A stretch of DNA of 64,000 nucleotides from Brevibacterium limosum (GTDB lineage Bacteria; Actinomycetota; Actinomycetes; Actinomycetales; Brevibacteriaceae), in assembly GCF_011617705.1 (NCBI RefSeq), contig NZ_CP050154.1:2294001-2358000 (forward strand), given 5' to 3'. The position numbers and the translations under genes are program-made. The notes under the pieces are model-generated. The model saw nothing but the letters and a program-made list of their open reading frames with translations, had not been told where the DNA came from and did not search any database. The stretch's first letter is position 1; each line of letters opens with the position of its first letter. Positions 1 through 12,208 of this stretch are shown piece by piece.

Positions 1-518
1 CCGTAGGCGCCGTCATCCTTGGCTTTGACAGCAAGGGTGACGTCTTTGTAGCCGCCGAGATCCGAATGAGTGGCGTCGAGGATCTGGCTCGACCACCCCC
101 GCGAATCGATCCACCGCTGATACATCCGCAGCAGATCGCCGGCGAACAGTGCGGATTCGTCTCCGCCTTCGCCGGCCTTGATCTCGATGATCGCATCTCG
201 GGAGTCATCCGGGTCGCTGGGGACCAGGAGATCCTTGAGCTCACCCTCGGCCGTGTCCATCTCTGCCGACAGCCGCTTCGCCTCGGCGGCGAAGTCGGCA
301 TCGTCCTCAGCCAGTTCCACGGCGGCTGCGTGGTCGGCTTCGAGTTGGGCGAAGTGCCGGGCGGCCGCGGCGACTCTGTCGAGTTCCGCGTACCGCCTGG
401 TCAGCTTCTTGGCCCGGCCGGCGTCGGCGTGGACCGCGGGGTCGGAGAGTTCCTCCTGCACCCGCGCATGCTCATCGAGCAGAGCGCTGACGCTGGCCGA
501 GAGGGTGTCGTCGACCAT
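1..518 (-). CDS. prfA: Peptide chain release factor 1 (N-terminal part, runs off window)
   Basis: RF1 recognises UAA and UAG stop codons in the ribosomal A site and triggers release of the finished protein. Translating the minus strand from the ATG at 518 gives 172 codons with no stop before the window edge, so the C-terminal part (the PVT and GGQ region) lies outside. The N-terminal helical domain is followed by the family signature AGEGGDESALFAGDLLRMY near residue 125. The start lies 1 nt beyond the rho stop codon, so the two genes are tightly coupled. rho-prfA adjacency is common in Actinomycetota. Identification is secure; only the 3' part is unseen. Confidence 0.95.
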   Translation of the reverse strand, partial: MVDDTLSASVSALLDEHARVQEELSDPAVHADAGRAKKLTRRYAELDRVAAAARHFAQLEADHAAAVELAEDDADFAAEAKRLSAEMDTAEGELKDLLVPSDPDDSRDAIIEIKAGEGGDESALFAGDLLRMYQRWIDSRGWSSQILDATHSDLGGYKDVTLAVKAKDDGAY

Positions 519-519
519 C

Positions 520-2520
<2,001 letters not shown>

Positions 2521-2744
2521 GAAGGTCCTTCTCCCTCTTTCGGCCGTGCGGCATGTGCCGTTTGCTCACGGCGACGGAAACACCATTGACGGTGCGTTGT
2601 GAAAGAAAACCTGCTAAAGAATGAGCAGGAGATGTTCCAGAATGTGTGACATCGGCGACGGACCTGTGAAAAACAGCGGGAAGCCGTGCCCTGTCGGAAC
2701 ACCCACAGTCTACTTGTTCGGAGACGATCTTGCGAATCGTTTCC
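2521..2744 (-). promoter_or_regulatory. rho leader / thrB-rho spacer
   Basis: This 224-bp spacer lies between the end of thrB and the rho start. It holds a short inverted repeat, CCTGCT...AGCAGG (2610-2629), and an AT-richer patch. There is no U-tract, so it is not a convincing thrB terminator. It is the likely site of rho's own promoter and leader; rho autoregulation is known in other bacteria but nothing here proves it. Confidence 0.3.
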
Positions 2745-3647
2745 TCAATTTTCTCGGCTCACCCGATAACCGCCGAGGTCAATCGCGGTGCGCTGAGCGA
2801 CGACGCCTGCCGGAACGAGGGCCTCGGGCACCGCCTCGGCGAGGACGAGCACCGTCGGCCCGGCTCCGGAGATGACGGCCGGAAGCCCCTCGGCCCGCAG
2901 CGAATCGACGAGTGCCATCGATTCCGGATAGGCGCTGCGACGGAACTCCTGATGGAGCTGATCGCGGGTGGCTTCGAACAGCACCCGCGCGTCATTGCTC
3001 AGTCCGTGGACGAGCAAACCGGCCCGCGCCGAGTTGTCCGCCGCGATCGCATGATCGATGCCTGCGGGGATGAGCCCCCGGGCGACCTCGGTGTCGAGGC
3101 GGAAGGAGGGGACGAGCACCGTGACCGTGTCGAGTGTGCGCACGGGCACCTGCCAGGACTTCACGGGTGCAGACAGCGAGACGGTGAGGCCGCCGAAGAT
3201 CGCGGGCGCAGCATTGTCCGGATGGCCTTCGACGGCCGTGGCGATCTCCAGTATCCGCTCCCGGCTCAGCCGCACTCCCGTGGCCGAGGCACCGAGTTCG
3301 GCGGCGAGGCCGATCCCAGCCACGACCGCTGCCGCCGATGAGCCCATCCCCCGAGAATGGGGAATCCGGTTGACGCAGTCCAGCGACACACGCGGGCCCA
3401 GATCGGCCGCGGCGGAGGGGAATTCGGATTCCAGCACCTCACCGATGATCCGCATGATCAGATGCGTGCGATCCCGCGGTAGCACCTCGGCGCCCTCCCC
3501 CGTCACCTCGACGCAGTGGCGCGGGTCGACCGCTTCGTCGTGGACGGTGAGAGTGAGGGTGTCGACGATGTCGAGGGCCAGCCCGTACGAGTCGTAGCCG
3601 GGTCCCAGATTCGCCGAGGTGGCCGGGACCTCGAGTCGGAGGCGCAC
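2745..3647 (-). CDS. thrB: Homoserine kinase
   Basis: Phosphorylates L-homoserine with ATP to O-phosphohomoserine, the step before threonine synthase. It is a GHMP-family kinase of 300 residues, the normal length. The N-terminal strand LEVPATSANLGPGYDS and the ATP-binding glycine/serine loop HSRGMGSSAAA (about residues 95-105) are clear, and the C-terminal ISGAGPTVLVL motif is present. The start is GTG, 2 nt after the thrC stop, so it is the last gene of hom-thrC-thrB and is probably translationally coupled. Confidence 0.96.
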   Translation of the reverse strand: MRLRLEVPATSANLGPGYDSYGLALDIVDTLTLTVHDEAVDPRHCVEVTGEGAEVLPRDRTHLIMRIIGEVLESEFPSAAADLGPRVSLDCVNRIPHSRGMGSSAAAVVAGIGLAAELGASATGVRLSRERILEIATAVEGHPDNAAPAIFGGLTVSLSAPVKSWQVPVRTLDTVTVLVPSFRLDTEVARGLIPAGIDHAIAADNSARAGLLVHGLSNDARVLFEATRDQLHQEFRRSAYPESMALVDSLRAEGLPAVISGAGPTVLVLAEAVPEALVPAGVVAQRTAIDLGGYRVSREN

Positions 3648-3649
3648 GC

Positions 3650-4735
3650 TCAGCTGTCCTCGAGTCCCAGCGCGCGGGCGGCACTGACGGCGTCGACGGA
3701 GACCCGCTCGGGCTCGATATCGGATCCGTCCGCGGTGTGCAGGGCCCAGCTGGGGTCCTTGAGTCCGTGCCCGGTCACGGTGACCGCGATCGTCGCATCG
3801 GCGGGGACTCTTCCCGCGTCGGCCATCTTCAGCAGTCCCGCTACCGAGGCGGCCGAACCGGGTTCGACGAAGATGCCCTCTTCGCTGGAGAGGATCTTGT
3901 GAGCGGCGAGGATCTCGTCGTCGGTGACCGAATCGATGACGCCGCCGGAATCGTCACGCGCCGTTTCGGCCTGCGTCCAGCTGGCGGGGTTGCCGATGCG
4001 GATCGCGGTCGCGATCGTGTCGGGCTCGTCGACCGGGTGGCCGAGCACCAGCGGTGCGGCACCGGCAGCTTGGAAACCCCACATCTGCGGCAGCTTCTGG
4101 GAGACCCCGTGTTCGCGGTATTCGCTGTAGCCCTTCCAGTACGCCGTGATGTTGCCGGCGTTGCCGACGGGCAGAACATGGATGTCGGGGGCATCGCCGA
4201 GGACGTCGACGACTTCGAATGCCGCGGTCTTCTGACCTTCGATGCGGTCGGGGTTCACCGAGTTGACGAGATGGACCGGATAGGACTCCGAGAGCTTGCG
4301 GCACAGAGTCAGGCAGTCATCGAAGTTGCCGTCGACTTCGAGCAGGGTCGCCCCGTGGGCGATCGCCTGGCTCATCTTTCCCGGCGCGATCTTTCCGCTG
4401 GGCACGAGCACGGCGCAGGTCAGTCCGGCCTTCGTGGCATAGGCGGCGGCAGAGGCCGAGGTGTTGCCGGTCGAGGCGCAGATGACGGCTTTGGCGCCAT
4501 GGGCCACGGCCTTCGTGATCGCCATCGTCATGCCGCGGTCCTTGAAGGACGAGGTCGGGTTGAGGCCCTCGTACTTCACCCACACCTGGGCACCGGTGCG
4601 CGCGCTGAGCTTCTCCGCCCTGATCAGTGGGGTCCCGCCTTCGCCGAGGGTGACTGCAGGAGTGTCAGCGGAGATGTCGAGGAGGCTGCGGTATTCTTCG
4701 ACGACGCCCTGCCACTGGTGTCTGGGGTAGTTCAT
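3650..4735 (-). CDS. thrC: Threonine synthase
   Basis: PLP enzyme converting O-phosphohomoserine to L-threonine and phosphate. The reading frame stays open far upstream into hom, but the real start is the ATG at 4735 (MNYPRHQWQ), 2 nt after the hom stop, giving 361 residues, normal for the short bacterial form. The PLP lysine lies in [11 protein letters not shown] (about residue 60), followed by [14 protein letters not shown] glycine-rich phosphate loop, [15 protein letters not shown], sits mid-protein. It is the middle gene of hom-thrC-thrB. Confidence 0.97.
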   Translation of the reverse strand: MNYPRHQWQGVVEEYRSLLDISADTPAVTLGEGGTPLIRAEKLSARTGAQVWVKYEGLNPTSSFKDRGMTMAITKAVAHGAKAVICASTGNTSASAAAYATKAGLTCAVLVPSGKIAPGKMSQAIAHGATLLEVDGNFDDCLTLCRKLSESYPVHLVNSVNPDRIEGQKTAAFEVVDVLGDAPDIHVLPVGNAGNITAYWKGYSEYREHGVSQKLPQMWGFQAAGAAPLVLGHPVDEPDTIATAIRIGNPASWTQAETARDDSGGVIDSVTDDEILAAHKILSSEEGIFVEPGSAASVAGLLKMADAGRVPADATIAVTVTGHGLKDPSWALHTADGSDIEPERVSVDAVSAARALGLEDS

Positions 4736-4737
4736 TG

Positions 4738-6045
4738 TCACTGTCCTTCTACGCGGATCACGGATTTGACGGTGTGGACGACAGACAGATCGATGAGTCG
4801 ATCGACCGTCTTCTGCAGTGCCGAGTCGGTGTTCGAGTGGGTGGCGAGCACGAGTTTCGCGTGCTGGACACCGTGTTCGTCGATATCGCCGATCGTCTGA
4901 CGCATGAGTTCGATGGAAGCCCCCTCGTCGGCGAAGACCTCGGAGACCGCGGCGAGCACACCGGGACGATCCACCACGTCGAGGGTGATGTGATACCGAG
5001 TCGTGATCGAGGAGATGGGCAGGATCGGGTAGTCCTCGTGGAAGGGACGTTCGTACTGTCCGCGTCCGCCGAGGACCTTGCGGCGAGCCACGGACACGAG
5101 GTCGCCGAGCACTGCGGAAGCGGTCGGTGCTCCCCCGGCGCCCTGACCGTAGAACATCAGCTCGCCGGCCGCTTCGGCTTCGATGAACACGGCGTTGAAG
5201 GCGCCGCGGACGGACGCCAGCGCATGGTTGCGGTCGAGCAGCGCCGGGTACACGCGCGCCGAGAGTCCGGCCCCGGTCGGCGACGAGGCGACGCGTTCGC
5301 ACACGGCGAGGAGTTTGATGACGAACCCCTGGTCCCGAGCGGTCTCCACCATTTCGGCGGTGATGTCTTCGATGCCTTCGACGTGGACGTCGTCGATCGA
5401 TACAGGGGCGTGGAACGCCAGCGAGGACAGGATCGCAGCCTTCGCCGCCGCATCGTGTCCGCCGATGTCAGCGGTCGGATCCGCTTCGGCGTAGCCGAGC
5501 TCCTGTGCGGCGGTCAGTGCCTCGTCGAAGTCCCAGCCTTCCGAGTCCATCTGGTCGAGGATGAAGTTCGTCGTTCCGTTGACGATGCCGATGATGCGTT
5601 CGATCCGGTCGCCGGCCAGAGAATCGCCGACGGGACGGATGATCGGGATCGCACCGGCCACGGCGGCTTCGTGCTCGAGACGGACACCGGCGGAATCGGC
5701 TGCGGACATGAGCTCGCCGTAGCTGGCGGCCAACAGCGCCTTGTTCGCGGTCACGACCGATGATCCCTGGCGCAGCGCCGAGGTGATGAGCGAGCGGGCC
5801 GGTTCGATCCCGCCCATCAGCTCAACGACGATATCGGCTCCGGCGATGGCCGCCTCGGCGTCGGTCGTGAGCAGCTTCTCATCGATTCCCGGCCGGGCCT
5901 TCGACGTGTCACGGACGACGATGGCGCTGAGCTCCAGCGGCGCACCGATGCGTTCGGCCAGGCCCTCTGCACGGTTCTGAATGCGGGCGGCGACCTCCGT
6001 GCCGACGACTCCGCAGCCGAGCATGGCAACCTTCAGTGCCTGCAT
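4738..6045 (-). CDS. hom: Homoserine dehydrogenase
   Basis: NAD(P)H-dependent reduction of aspartate semialdehyde to homoserine, the branch point to threonine and methionine. The ATG at 6045 ([15 protein letters not shown]) is preceded by AAGGTGAGG, so the longer open frame is not used; this gives 435 residues. The Rossmann motif GCGVVG is at the N-terminus, ELMGGIEPA and NGTTNFIL mark the catalytic domain, and a C-terminal ACT domain (about residues 350-430, [18 protein letters not shown]) implies threonine feedback inhibition as in Corynebacterium. It starts 35 nt after lysA and leads hom-thrC-thrB. Confidence 0.97.
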   Translation of the reverse strand: MQALKVAMLGCGVVGTEVAARIQNRAEGLAERIGAPLELSAIVVRDTSKARPGIDEKLLTTDAEAAIAGADIVVELMGGIEPARSLITSALRQGSSVVTANKALLAASYGELMSAADSAGVRLEHEAAVAGAIPIIRPVGDSLAGDRIERIIGIVNGTTNFILDQMDSEGWDFDEALTAAQELGYAEADPTADIGGHDAAAKAAILSSLAFHAPVSIDDVHVEGIEDITAEMVETARDQGFVIKLLAVCERVASSPTGAGLSARVYPALLDRNHALASVRGAFNAVFIEAEAAGELMFYGQGAGGAPTASAVLGDLVSVARRKVLGGRGQYERPFHEDYPILPISSITTRYHITLDVVDRPGVLAAVSEVFADEGASIELMRQTIGDIDEHGVQHAKLVLATHSNTDSALQKTVDRLIDLSVVHTVKSVIRVEGQ

Positions 6046-6080
6046 TTCCTCACCTTTTCCGCTCTTGTCTCTCTGCCTCA

Positions 6081-7520
6081 TCAGCTTGGCTGTCCTCCCC
6101 CGGCCATCCCCGGGTCGGTGGCGAACATCTGTGTGTGGTCCTCGGGGGTCACGATCCACTCAACTCTATCGGCCTCGACGGCGAGCACTCCCGGCCGGGG
6201 CAGGTGGTTGTAGTTGTTCGCCAGCGACCGGCAGTACGCACCCGTGGTCGGAACGGCGACGAGGTCTCCGGCAGTGACGTCGGCACCCATGTATTCGTCG
6301 CGGACGATGATGTCGCCGGATTCGCAGTGTTTGCCCACGACCCGCACGATCGCCGGTTCTGCGCCCGAGTTCCGGTTCGCCAGAGTGCACGAATAGTCTG
6401 CGTCGTAGAGTGCGGTGCGGATGTTGTCGCTCATTCCGCCGTCGACGGCGACGTAGGTGCGGGTGCCGCTGTCGGTGCTCACCTGTTTGACGGTGCCGAC
6501 CTCATAGAGTGTGAACACCGTCGGGGAGACGATGGCGCGTCCGGGTTCGATGGAGATCCGGGGGACGCTCGTGCCCAGTCCCCGGCATTCCTTGGCCACG
6601 ACGGCCGCAAGTTCCTCGGCCATCTCCGCAACCGGGATCGGGGTGTCCTGCGAGGTGTAGCGGATGCCGAAGCCGCCGCCGAGGTCGACGTCGGGCAGGT
6701 CGATGCCGTGTTCGCCCATGACTTCGGCACGGAAGGCCAGCACACGGGCCGCGGCGACTTGGAAGCCGGAGATGTCGAAGATCTGCGAGCCGATGTGCGA
6801 GTGGAGGCCGTCGAGGCGCAGATGCTCGGATTCGGCGGCCAGCCGGGCGGCCCGGGCAGCGGTCCCATCAGCGAGGGAGAGGCCGAACTTCTGGTCTTCG
6901 TGTGCCGTGGCGATGAAGTCGTGAGTGTGCGCTTCGACTCCGACCGTGACTCGCAGCATGACGGGTGCGACCGTGCCTCTGGCAGCGGCGATGGATTCCA
7001 GACGTGCGATCTCATCGAGGCTGTCGACGAAGATCCGGGCCACGCCGTAGTCGAGGGCGTATTCGAGCTCTGCGGCGGATTTGCTGTTTCCGTGCAGGCC
7101 GACGCGATCTCCGGGGACTCCGGCGGTGCGGGCGATCATCATCTCGCCCAAGGAGCAGGTGTCGAGGCCGAGTCCGGCTGCGTGCACCCACCGGGCCACC
7201 GCCGTGCACAGGAAGGCCTTGCCGGCGTAGAAGACGTCGGCTCCGGCAAGTCCCTTCTCGACGGAGAATGCATGGGAGAACGTGCTCAGGTAGGTCTCGG
7301 CCCGAGTGCGGAAGTCCTCGACGTCCATGACGAGAGTCGGGGTGCCGTACTGCTCGGCCAGGTCGATCACGGAATGACCGGCGATCGTGAGCACTCCGTC
7401 GTCGGTCTTCGTGACGTTGTCCGACCACAGGCTCGGCAGCAGCGCATTGACGTCGTCGGGATACGGCAGCCACACCGGGGCCGGGGTCGCGTGCAGCGTC
7501 CCTGCGATATGTGCGGGCAT
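6081..7520 (-). CDS. lysA: Diaminopimelate decarboxylase
   Basis: PLP enzyme (fold type III) that decarboxylates meso-diaminopimelate to lysine, the last step of lysine synthesis. At 479 residues it is slightly longer than average, with an actinobacterial N-terminal extension. The PLP lysine lies in FYAGKAFLC (about residue 95), the glycine-rich GGGFGIRYT binds phosphate, and CESGD and GAYCRSLANNYN are the substrate and C-terminal motifs. The ATG overlaps the stop of the upstream DALR-domain gene by one base (TGATG), suggesting coupled translation. argS-lysA order is familiar in Corynebacteriales. Confidence 0.97.
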   Translation of the reverse strand: MPAHIAGTLHATPAPVWLPYPDDVNALLPSLWSDNVTKTDDGVLTIAGHSVIDLAEQYGTPTLVMDVEDFRTRAETYLSTFSHAFSVEKGLAGADVFYAGKAFLCTAVARWVHAAGLGLDTCSLGEMMIARTAGVPGDRVGLHGNSKSAAELEYALDYGVARIFVDSLDEIARLESIAAARGTVAPVMLRVTVGVEAHTHDFIATAHEDQKFGLSLADGTAARAARLAAESEHLRLDGLHSHIGSQIFDISGFQVAAARVLAFRAEVMGEHGIDLPDVDLGGGFGIRYTSQDTPIPVAEMAEELAAVVAKECRGLGTSVPRISIEPGRAIVSPTVFTLYEVGTVKQVSTDSGTRTYVAVDGGMSDNIRTALYDADYSCTLANRNSGAEPAIVRVVGKHCESGDIIVRDEYMGADVTAGDLVAVPTTGAYCRSLANNYNHLPRPGVLAVEADRVEWIVTPEDHTQMFATDPGMAGGGQPS

Positions 7521-8410
7521 CAGATCCTCTCCGGGGCCGAAGCGCCCAATTGTCTCAGTCCTGCGGCGAGGACGATGATGACGGCTCTCAGAGCGAGGAG
7601 CCGGGATGAATGGATGACGGTGATGTCCTCATCGACCGTCGGGGTGACCGCACAACGGTCGAGGAACTCCTCGACCGCCTCGCCGAGTTCGAGGAGGGCG
7701 GTGAGGAAGGGATCGACTTCGCCGAGGCGGCTCGACCGTTCCAGCGATGACGGCACTGTTGCCACGGCGATGAGCATCCGGGTCTCGTCCGGGTGTTCGA
7801 GCGTCGAGGCAGCGGCGGCGTCAGTCGAGATTCCCGCGCGGTGGGCTCGTCGCTGTTCGCGGCAGGCGGCGGCATGCCCGCGTTGGAGGGCATATAGTGC
7901 GGCCGGATCGACATGAGCGTTGCGCCCGTCGAGGAGGTGCGGCTCTGCCGAGCCGTGTGCCGTTCCCCGGCCGGGAGCGGCGAGCAGTGCTCGGAACCGG
8001 TTCCCGTCCTGTTCCGCTCCCCCGACTCCCGGTGCTGCCGCGGCGAGGTCGAAGGCCACGAGAGCACGGGCGGCAGGGGTGAGGGTCACGTTGACGAAGC
8101 CGGGACCGGCGATGTCTGCATCGGCCACCTCGGGCAGGGTGCGCAGCTCGGTGCACAGGTGTGCTGCGAGCTCGGTTCGCCGCTCGGGTGCGGCGGCGGC
8201 ACGCAGCGCCACGGGCGTCGACCAGTCGCCGAGTTCGGATCGAGTCGGCGGAGAAACGTCGATGTGTGCGGCGAATCCCGGTGCCACAAGACCGGCTTCG
8301 GACGTCGCCAAGGCGCGCGCGAGCGCAGTCTGCAGGTCTTCGGGAGTCACTCGAACAGAGTACTCGGGGCCGGACGGCGAGGACGAATCCGATGTCATCT
8401 TCGCTCTCAT
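7520..8410 (-). CDS. ArgS-like protein lacking the catalytic core (N-terminal + DALR domains)
   Basis: About 296 residues. The first half resembles the arginyl-tRNA synthetase N-terminal tRNA-binding domain (HIDVSPPT, GDWSTPVALRAA, GPGFVNVTLT). The second half is a DALR anticodon-binding domain ending LGASAPERI. No HIGH or KMSKS ATP-binding motif and no Rossmann core lie between them, so it cannot charge tRNA; it may bind tRNA-Arg or be a vestige. It occupies the argS slot upstream of lysA and is joined to it by TGATG. The start is uncertain: ATG at 8410 or at 8398 (MTSDSSS), neither with a good ribosome site. A complete argS must exist elsewhere if this is the only copy here. Confidence 0.75.
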   Translation of the reverse strand: MRAKMTSDSSSPSGPEYSVRVTPEDLQTALARALATSEAGLVAPGFAAHIDVSPPTRSELGDWSTPVALRAAAAPERRTELAAHLCTELRTLPEVADADIAGPGFVNVTLTPAARALVAFDLAAAAPGVGGAEQDGNRFRALLAAPGRGTAHGSAEPHLLDGRNAHVDPAALYALQRGHAAACREQRRAHRAGISTDAAAASTLEHPDETRMLIAVATVPSSLERSSRLGEVDPFLTALLELGEAVEEFLDRCAVTPTVDEDITVIHSSRLLALRAVIIVLAAGLRQLGASAPERI

Positions 8411-8433
8411 GACGAGACGGATGCCGCTCTGGC

Positions 8434-9609
8434 TCAGATCGCGCCGGGACGGCAGGCGGCATGGCTGACGAGGAACTTGACGACCACCGAGGCGAGCACC
8501 ACGGCGAACGCCGGCCACATGGTGTCGAAGCTCTGGATCAGGAAGGCGAAGAGCAGCGGCCCTGTGGCCGCCAGGAGGTACCCGCCGCCCTGGACGAAGC
8601 CGGACAGTGAAGCCGCCGCCTCAGCGTCCCGTGCGCGCAGAGTGATCAGCGTCAGGGCGAGCGGGAACGTGGAGATGCCGATGCCCAGCAGCACAGTCCA
8701 CAGGACCGGAGCCGCGGTCGGCAGCAGCCACAGACCCAGGTAGCCCAAGGCCAGGCTGAGGCAGAAGCCGACGACGATGCGATACGCCGAGCTCATCTTC
8801 TGTGCCAGAGCCGGCAGGACGAAACCGAGGACGAGCGGGATGGCGGTGACCAAGGCCAGCATCGCTCCGGCGAAGGCCGCATCGAAACCGGAGCGGGTCA
8901 GCAGGCTCGGCAGCCAGGTGAAGAGAATGAAATTGTTGAACGAGGTCAGTCCCGTCATCGTCATCAGCGCCCACGCACGTCGGCTGCGGAGCAGACGGGA
9001 GAGCTCGCTGCCGCCGACCACGGCGGCGGCCACCTCGGTGGCCGGTGCGGGCCTGACGATGCGGATGATGACCCAGGCGATCACGCCCAGAGCGGCGAAT
9101 CCGGCCCACACGAGCAGCGAGCCTCTCCATCCCACACCGCCGGCGAGAGGCACCGCGACCAGCGGCGGGATGAACGTGCCGAACTGAAGCAGCCCGACGT
9201 GCACGGTCGACATGAGCGCCACGCGGTCGGGGAAATACGATTTCACCAGCGGCGGGAGGACGACATTGCCGATGCCCATGCCCAACAGGGCGAGCACGCT
9301 GAGGGCGAGGAACAGAGCCGGCGAATCGATGACCGCGCGCACCCCCAGACCGATCGTGACCATCAGCATGGCGGCCAGTGTGAGGCCGAGTCCGGAGAAG
9401 CGGGCGTAGAGTCGCGGGGTGAGGAACCCGCTGAGGCCGTAGAGCAGCGGCGGCAGCATGCCGATGACCGCGAGGAACACCGCGCTCAGATGGATCTCTT
9501 CGCCCATGGCGTCGAGCAGCGGTGAGAGCCCGGTGACTCCGGGGCGCAGATTGAACGCGGCGATGATGATTCCGAGGACGATCAGAATGCGGATGCGCGC
9601 GGAGTTCAT
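8434..9609 (-). CDS. MFS transporter, CynX/NimT type
   Basis: Integral membrane transporter of 391 residues with about 12 hydrophobic segments. The start is set at MNSARIRIL (ATG 9609) by the ribosome site GGAAAG; the longer open frame is low-complexity and unlikely. The motif AAFNLRPGVTGLSPLLDA after the first helix is characteristic of the CynX/NimT group (cyanate, 2-nitroimidazole or related efflux). The substrate cannot be told from the sequence. It stands between the DALR gene and an ABC transporter on the same strand, without obvious functional linkage. Confidence 0.85.
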   Translation of the reverse strand: MNSARIRILIVLGIIIAAFNLRPGVTGLSPLLDAMGEEIHLSAVFLAVIGMLPPLLYGLSGFLTPRLYARFSGLGLTLAAMLMVTIGLGVRAVIDSPALFLALSVLALLGMGIGNVVLPPLVKSYFPDRVALMSTVHVGLLQFGTFIPPLVAVPLAGGVGWRGSLLVWAGFAALGVIAWVIIRIVRPAPATEVAAAVVGGSELSRLLRSRRAWALMTMTGLTSFNNFILFTWLPSLLTRSGFDAAFAGAMLALVTAIPLVLGFVLPALAQKMSSAYRIVVGFCLSLALGYLGLWLLPTAAPVLWTVLLGIGISTFPLALTLITLRARDAEAAASLSGFVQGGGYLLAATGPLLFAFLIQSFDTMWPAFAVVLASVVVKFLVSHAACRPGAI

Positions 9610-9658
9610 GAGGTCTTTCCTATCAGACACCGACCCGCCGGCCGGTGGCCGGGGCGGA

Positions 9659-12208
9659 TCAGAAGTCGAGTTTGAGGCCCTCGACGGGCGAGAGTCGAGA
9701 TGCTCGCCTGGCCGGTGCCAGAGCGGAGAGGATGCCGGCGATGACCGCCACGCCGAGGATGCCGAGGAAGGACGGGGCGGAGAAGTCGACGATGAGGTCG
9801 CTGGAGTAGTCATGGGTGACCAGCCGTGTGCCGACGATTCCCAGGGCTCCGCCGAGGACGAGGCCGAAGAGTGCGGCCACCGACGAGATGAGCACCGCCT
9901 CGAGTGCCAGCAGGGACCGCAGCTGCGAGATGCTCAGCCCCAGCGCCCGCATGAGTGCGTTCTCCCTCCGACGTTCGATGACGGAGAGGCTGACCGTGTT
10001 CGAGACTCCGATCAGCGCGATGACCACGGAGACGAAGAGCAGGGCCACGGCTCCGGCGAGCATGACGTCGATGAGTTCGGAATAGGCGCCCCGAGCGACG
10101 GCGGAGCCGCCGACCTCTTCGCTGGAGACGTCGAGCGCTTCGGCCACTGACTGGCGGATGCGTGTGATCTCGTCGACGTCGACGTCCTCATCGAGGCGGA
10201 CGAGCACGGCCGTCGTCGTTGCCGAGATGCCGAGGTCGTTGCCGATGTCCGGGGTGGTGAAGAAGGCGAGACTGGAGAGTCCGTCCCTGTACACGGGAAC
10301 GCTCATCTCGGTGAGTCCTCTCACGCGCACAGTCGGGTCGGGATAGTCCTCGGGAACGGTGACCCGACCGGAGACGATATCGGCGGCTGCGTCCCCGAGC
10401 ACGGTCTCGGCGCTGTCCGGGTCGAGGACGAAGACCTCGGGTCGGGAGCCCTTGAACTCCTCGACCGCCTCGGCGCGGTGGGCGATGACCGCGGTGGACA
10501 CACCGGGGATCTCGCGCACGTCATCGAGTTCGTCATCGTCGACGAGTCCCGACAGCGGCACGGAGATGTCGACGGGATAGCGCTGGTCGAGTCCGTGGCT
10601 GAGGGTCGCCTTCGTCGACATCCCGCCCACGAGGATCGTCGCCACCAGGGTCACACCGATGATCAGAGCCGTGGCCGTGGCCGCGGTGCGTCGCGGATTG
10701 CGCAGAGTGTTCAGGGTCGCCAGCTGTCCGGGCACACCCCAGGGACTGAACAGCACCTCCCCCGTCCACGCGACGACGGGCGGGATGATCTTCGCCGAGC
10801 TGATGACCAGTCCGGTGACGACGAGTCCACCGCCCAGCGCTCCGCCGAGGATCCAGAACTGCGTCGTCGACACCGCATAGACGGAGACGATGACGAGGAC
10901 GATGCCCACACCGATGAAGCCCAGACCCACGAGGTGGCGCGGTCGAGCGCGGGTCCTGGGTGAGATGGAGACGTCGAAGGGCTGGAGTGCTTCGAGCGGC
11001 GTCACCGCAATGGCGCTGCGGGCCGGGCGGATGGTCGCCACGATCGTCAGCAGGGCACCGACGACGACGCCGCTGACCAAGGCGGAGAAGGGAACGGTGA
11101 GCGTGTCGTAGGGGAACTCCTCCGGCCAGTAGCGCACGGCTGCGGCTATGAGTCCGCGGCTGATCGCGACCCCGGCGAGGACGCCGAAGACTGATCCGAG
11201 GACTCCGACGAAGAGTCCCTCGGCCACGACGGAGCCGTACATCTGCACACGGGTGGCGCCGAGGCAGCGCAGCAGGGCGAATTCGCGGCGGCGACCGGCG
11301 ACGATGACGGAGAAGGTGTTGGAGACGACGAGGATGGCCACGATGACGGAGATCCCTGCGAATACGAGCAGAATTCCGGTGACGACGGCGTTGCCGCCGG
11401 AGAGCCGGTCGGTCTTCACCGCCACGGCGTCGTCCACGGCAAGTGCTTCGAGGCTGCCGTCCAGTTCCGAACCGTCGATGACCTTCTGCAGCTGAGCACG
11501 CACCGTCTCCGGGTCCGCGCCGTCATCGAGGGCGATCTGGATGGCGATGACGTCACCCTGCTGGGCGAAGTACTCCTGATAGCCCGACGCCGTCGTCAGT
11601 GCCCGGGTAGCCCCCGGCAGTGCCGGGTCCTGTCCCATTTCGGCGATTCCGACGACCGAGAAGGTGACGCTGCTCTGACTCGGGCCCCGATAGATGGGCA
11701 TGTCATCGTTCCCGCTCTCCACCGGGACCGCATCGACGGTGAAACGGATCTCATCACCGATTCCGACGTTGAGGTCCTTCGCCGTGCGGGTGTCCAGCAC
11801 AAGGTCGGTCGTCGCTTCCGGTCTCTGGCCGGAGACCATGTCGAAAGTGTCGAGTCGCTCATCGGCAGACACCGGAGACAGTGCGAAGGAGCTTTCGGAG
11901 AACGCGGCACCCCGCCCCGTGCTCACGGTGCGCGCCGACAGAGACGCGGTCTTCACGCCCTCGACCTCGGCAAGGGGCGTGAGCAGCGGGGCGGCTTCGT
12001 CTCCCCCGACGAAGACGTCTCTGTCCGGGATGACGGTGAGGTCGGCTCTCTCGAATGAGCGGCCGACCGCATGTTCGAGGCTGTCCTGCAGTGAGGAGTT
12101 GATGATCAGGGTCGTCGCGACGAATCCCGCCGCCAAGGCGATGCCGAGGCCGATTGCGAGGAACCGGGCCCAGTGGATCCGGATCTGCGCGAGGGCGACT
12201 GCGATCAC
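9659..12208 (-). CDS. ABC transporter permease with two FtsX domains
   Basis: 849 residues. One N-terminal membrane helix is followed by a large extracytoplasmic MacB-like domain, an FtsX domain of three helices (about residues 265-400), further helices, a second periplasmic domain and a second FtsX domain at the C-terminus (GVSNTVSLSVIERRRENAL motif). This double-FtsX layout is typical of actinobacterial export or mechanotransmission systems (lipoproteins, peptides, antibiotics). The start GTG overlaps the stop of the ATP-binding gene by 4 nt, so the two form one transporter. The substrate is unknown. Confidence 0.9.
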   Translation of the reverse strand: MIAVALAQIRIHWARFLAIGLGIALAAGFVATTLIINSSLQDSLEHAVGRSFERADLTVIPDRDVFVGGDEAAPLLTPLAEVEGVKTASLSARTVSTGRGAAFSESSFALSPVSADERLDTFDMVSGQRPEATTDLVLDTRTAKDLNVGIGDEIRFTVDAVPVESGNDDMPIYRGPSQSSVTFSVVGIAEMGQDPALPGATRALTTASGYQEYFAQQGDVIAIQIALDDGADPETVRAQLQKVIDGSELDGSLEALAVDDAVAVKTDRLSGGNAVVTGILLVFAGISVIVAILVVSNTFSVIVAGRRREFALLRCLGATRVQMYGSVVAEGLFVGVLGSVFGVLAGVAISRGLIAAAVRYWPEEFPYDTLTVPFSALVSGVVVGALLTIVATIRPARSAIAVTPLEALQPFDVSISPRTRARPRHLVGLGFIGVGIVLVIVSVYAVSTTQFWILGGALGGGLVVTGLVISSAKIIPPVVAWTGEVLFSPWGVPGQLATLNTLRNPRRTAATATALIIGVTLVATILVGGMSTKATLSHGLDQRYPVDISVPLSGLVDDDELDDVREIPGVSTAVIAHRAEAVEEFKGSRPEVFVLDPDSAETVLGDAAADIVSGRVTVPEDYPDPTVRVRGLTEMSVPVYRDGLSSLAFFTTPDIGNDLGISATTTAVLVRLDEDVDVDEITRIRQSVAEALDVSSEEVGGSAVARGAYSELIDVMLAGAVALLFVSVVIALIGVSNTVSLSVIERRRENALMRALGLSISQLRSLLALEAVLISSVAALFGLVLGGALGIVGTRLVTHDYSSDLIVDFSAPSFLGILGVAVIAGILSALAPARRASRLSPVEGLKLDF

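Noticed and set aside
6036..7916. 626-codon plus-strand frame opposite lysA
   Set aside because: Antisense shadow typical of high-GC coding DNA; lysA has clear motifs on the other strand.
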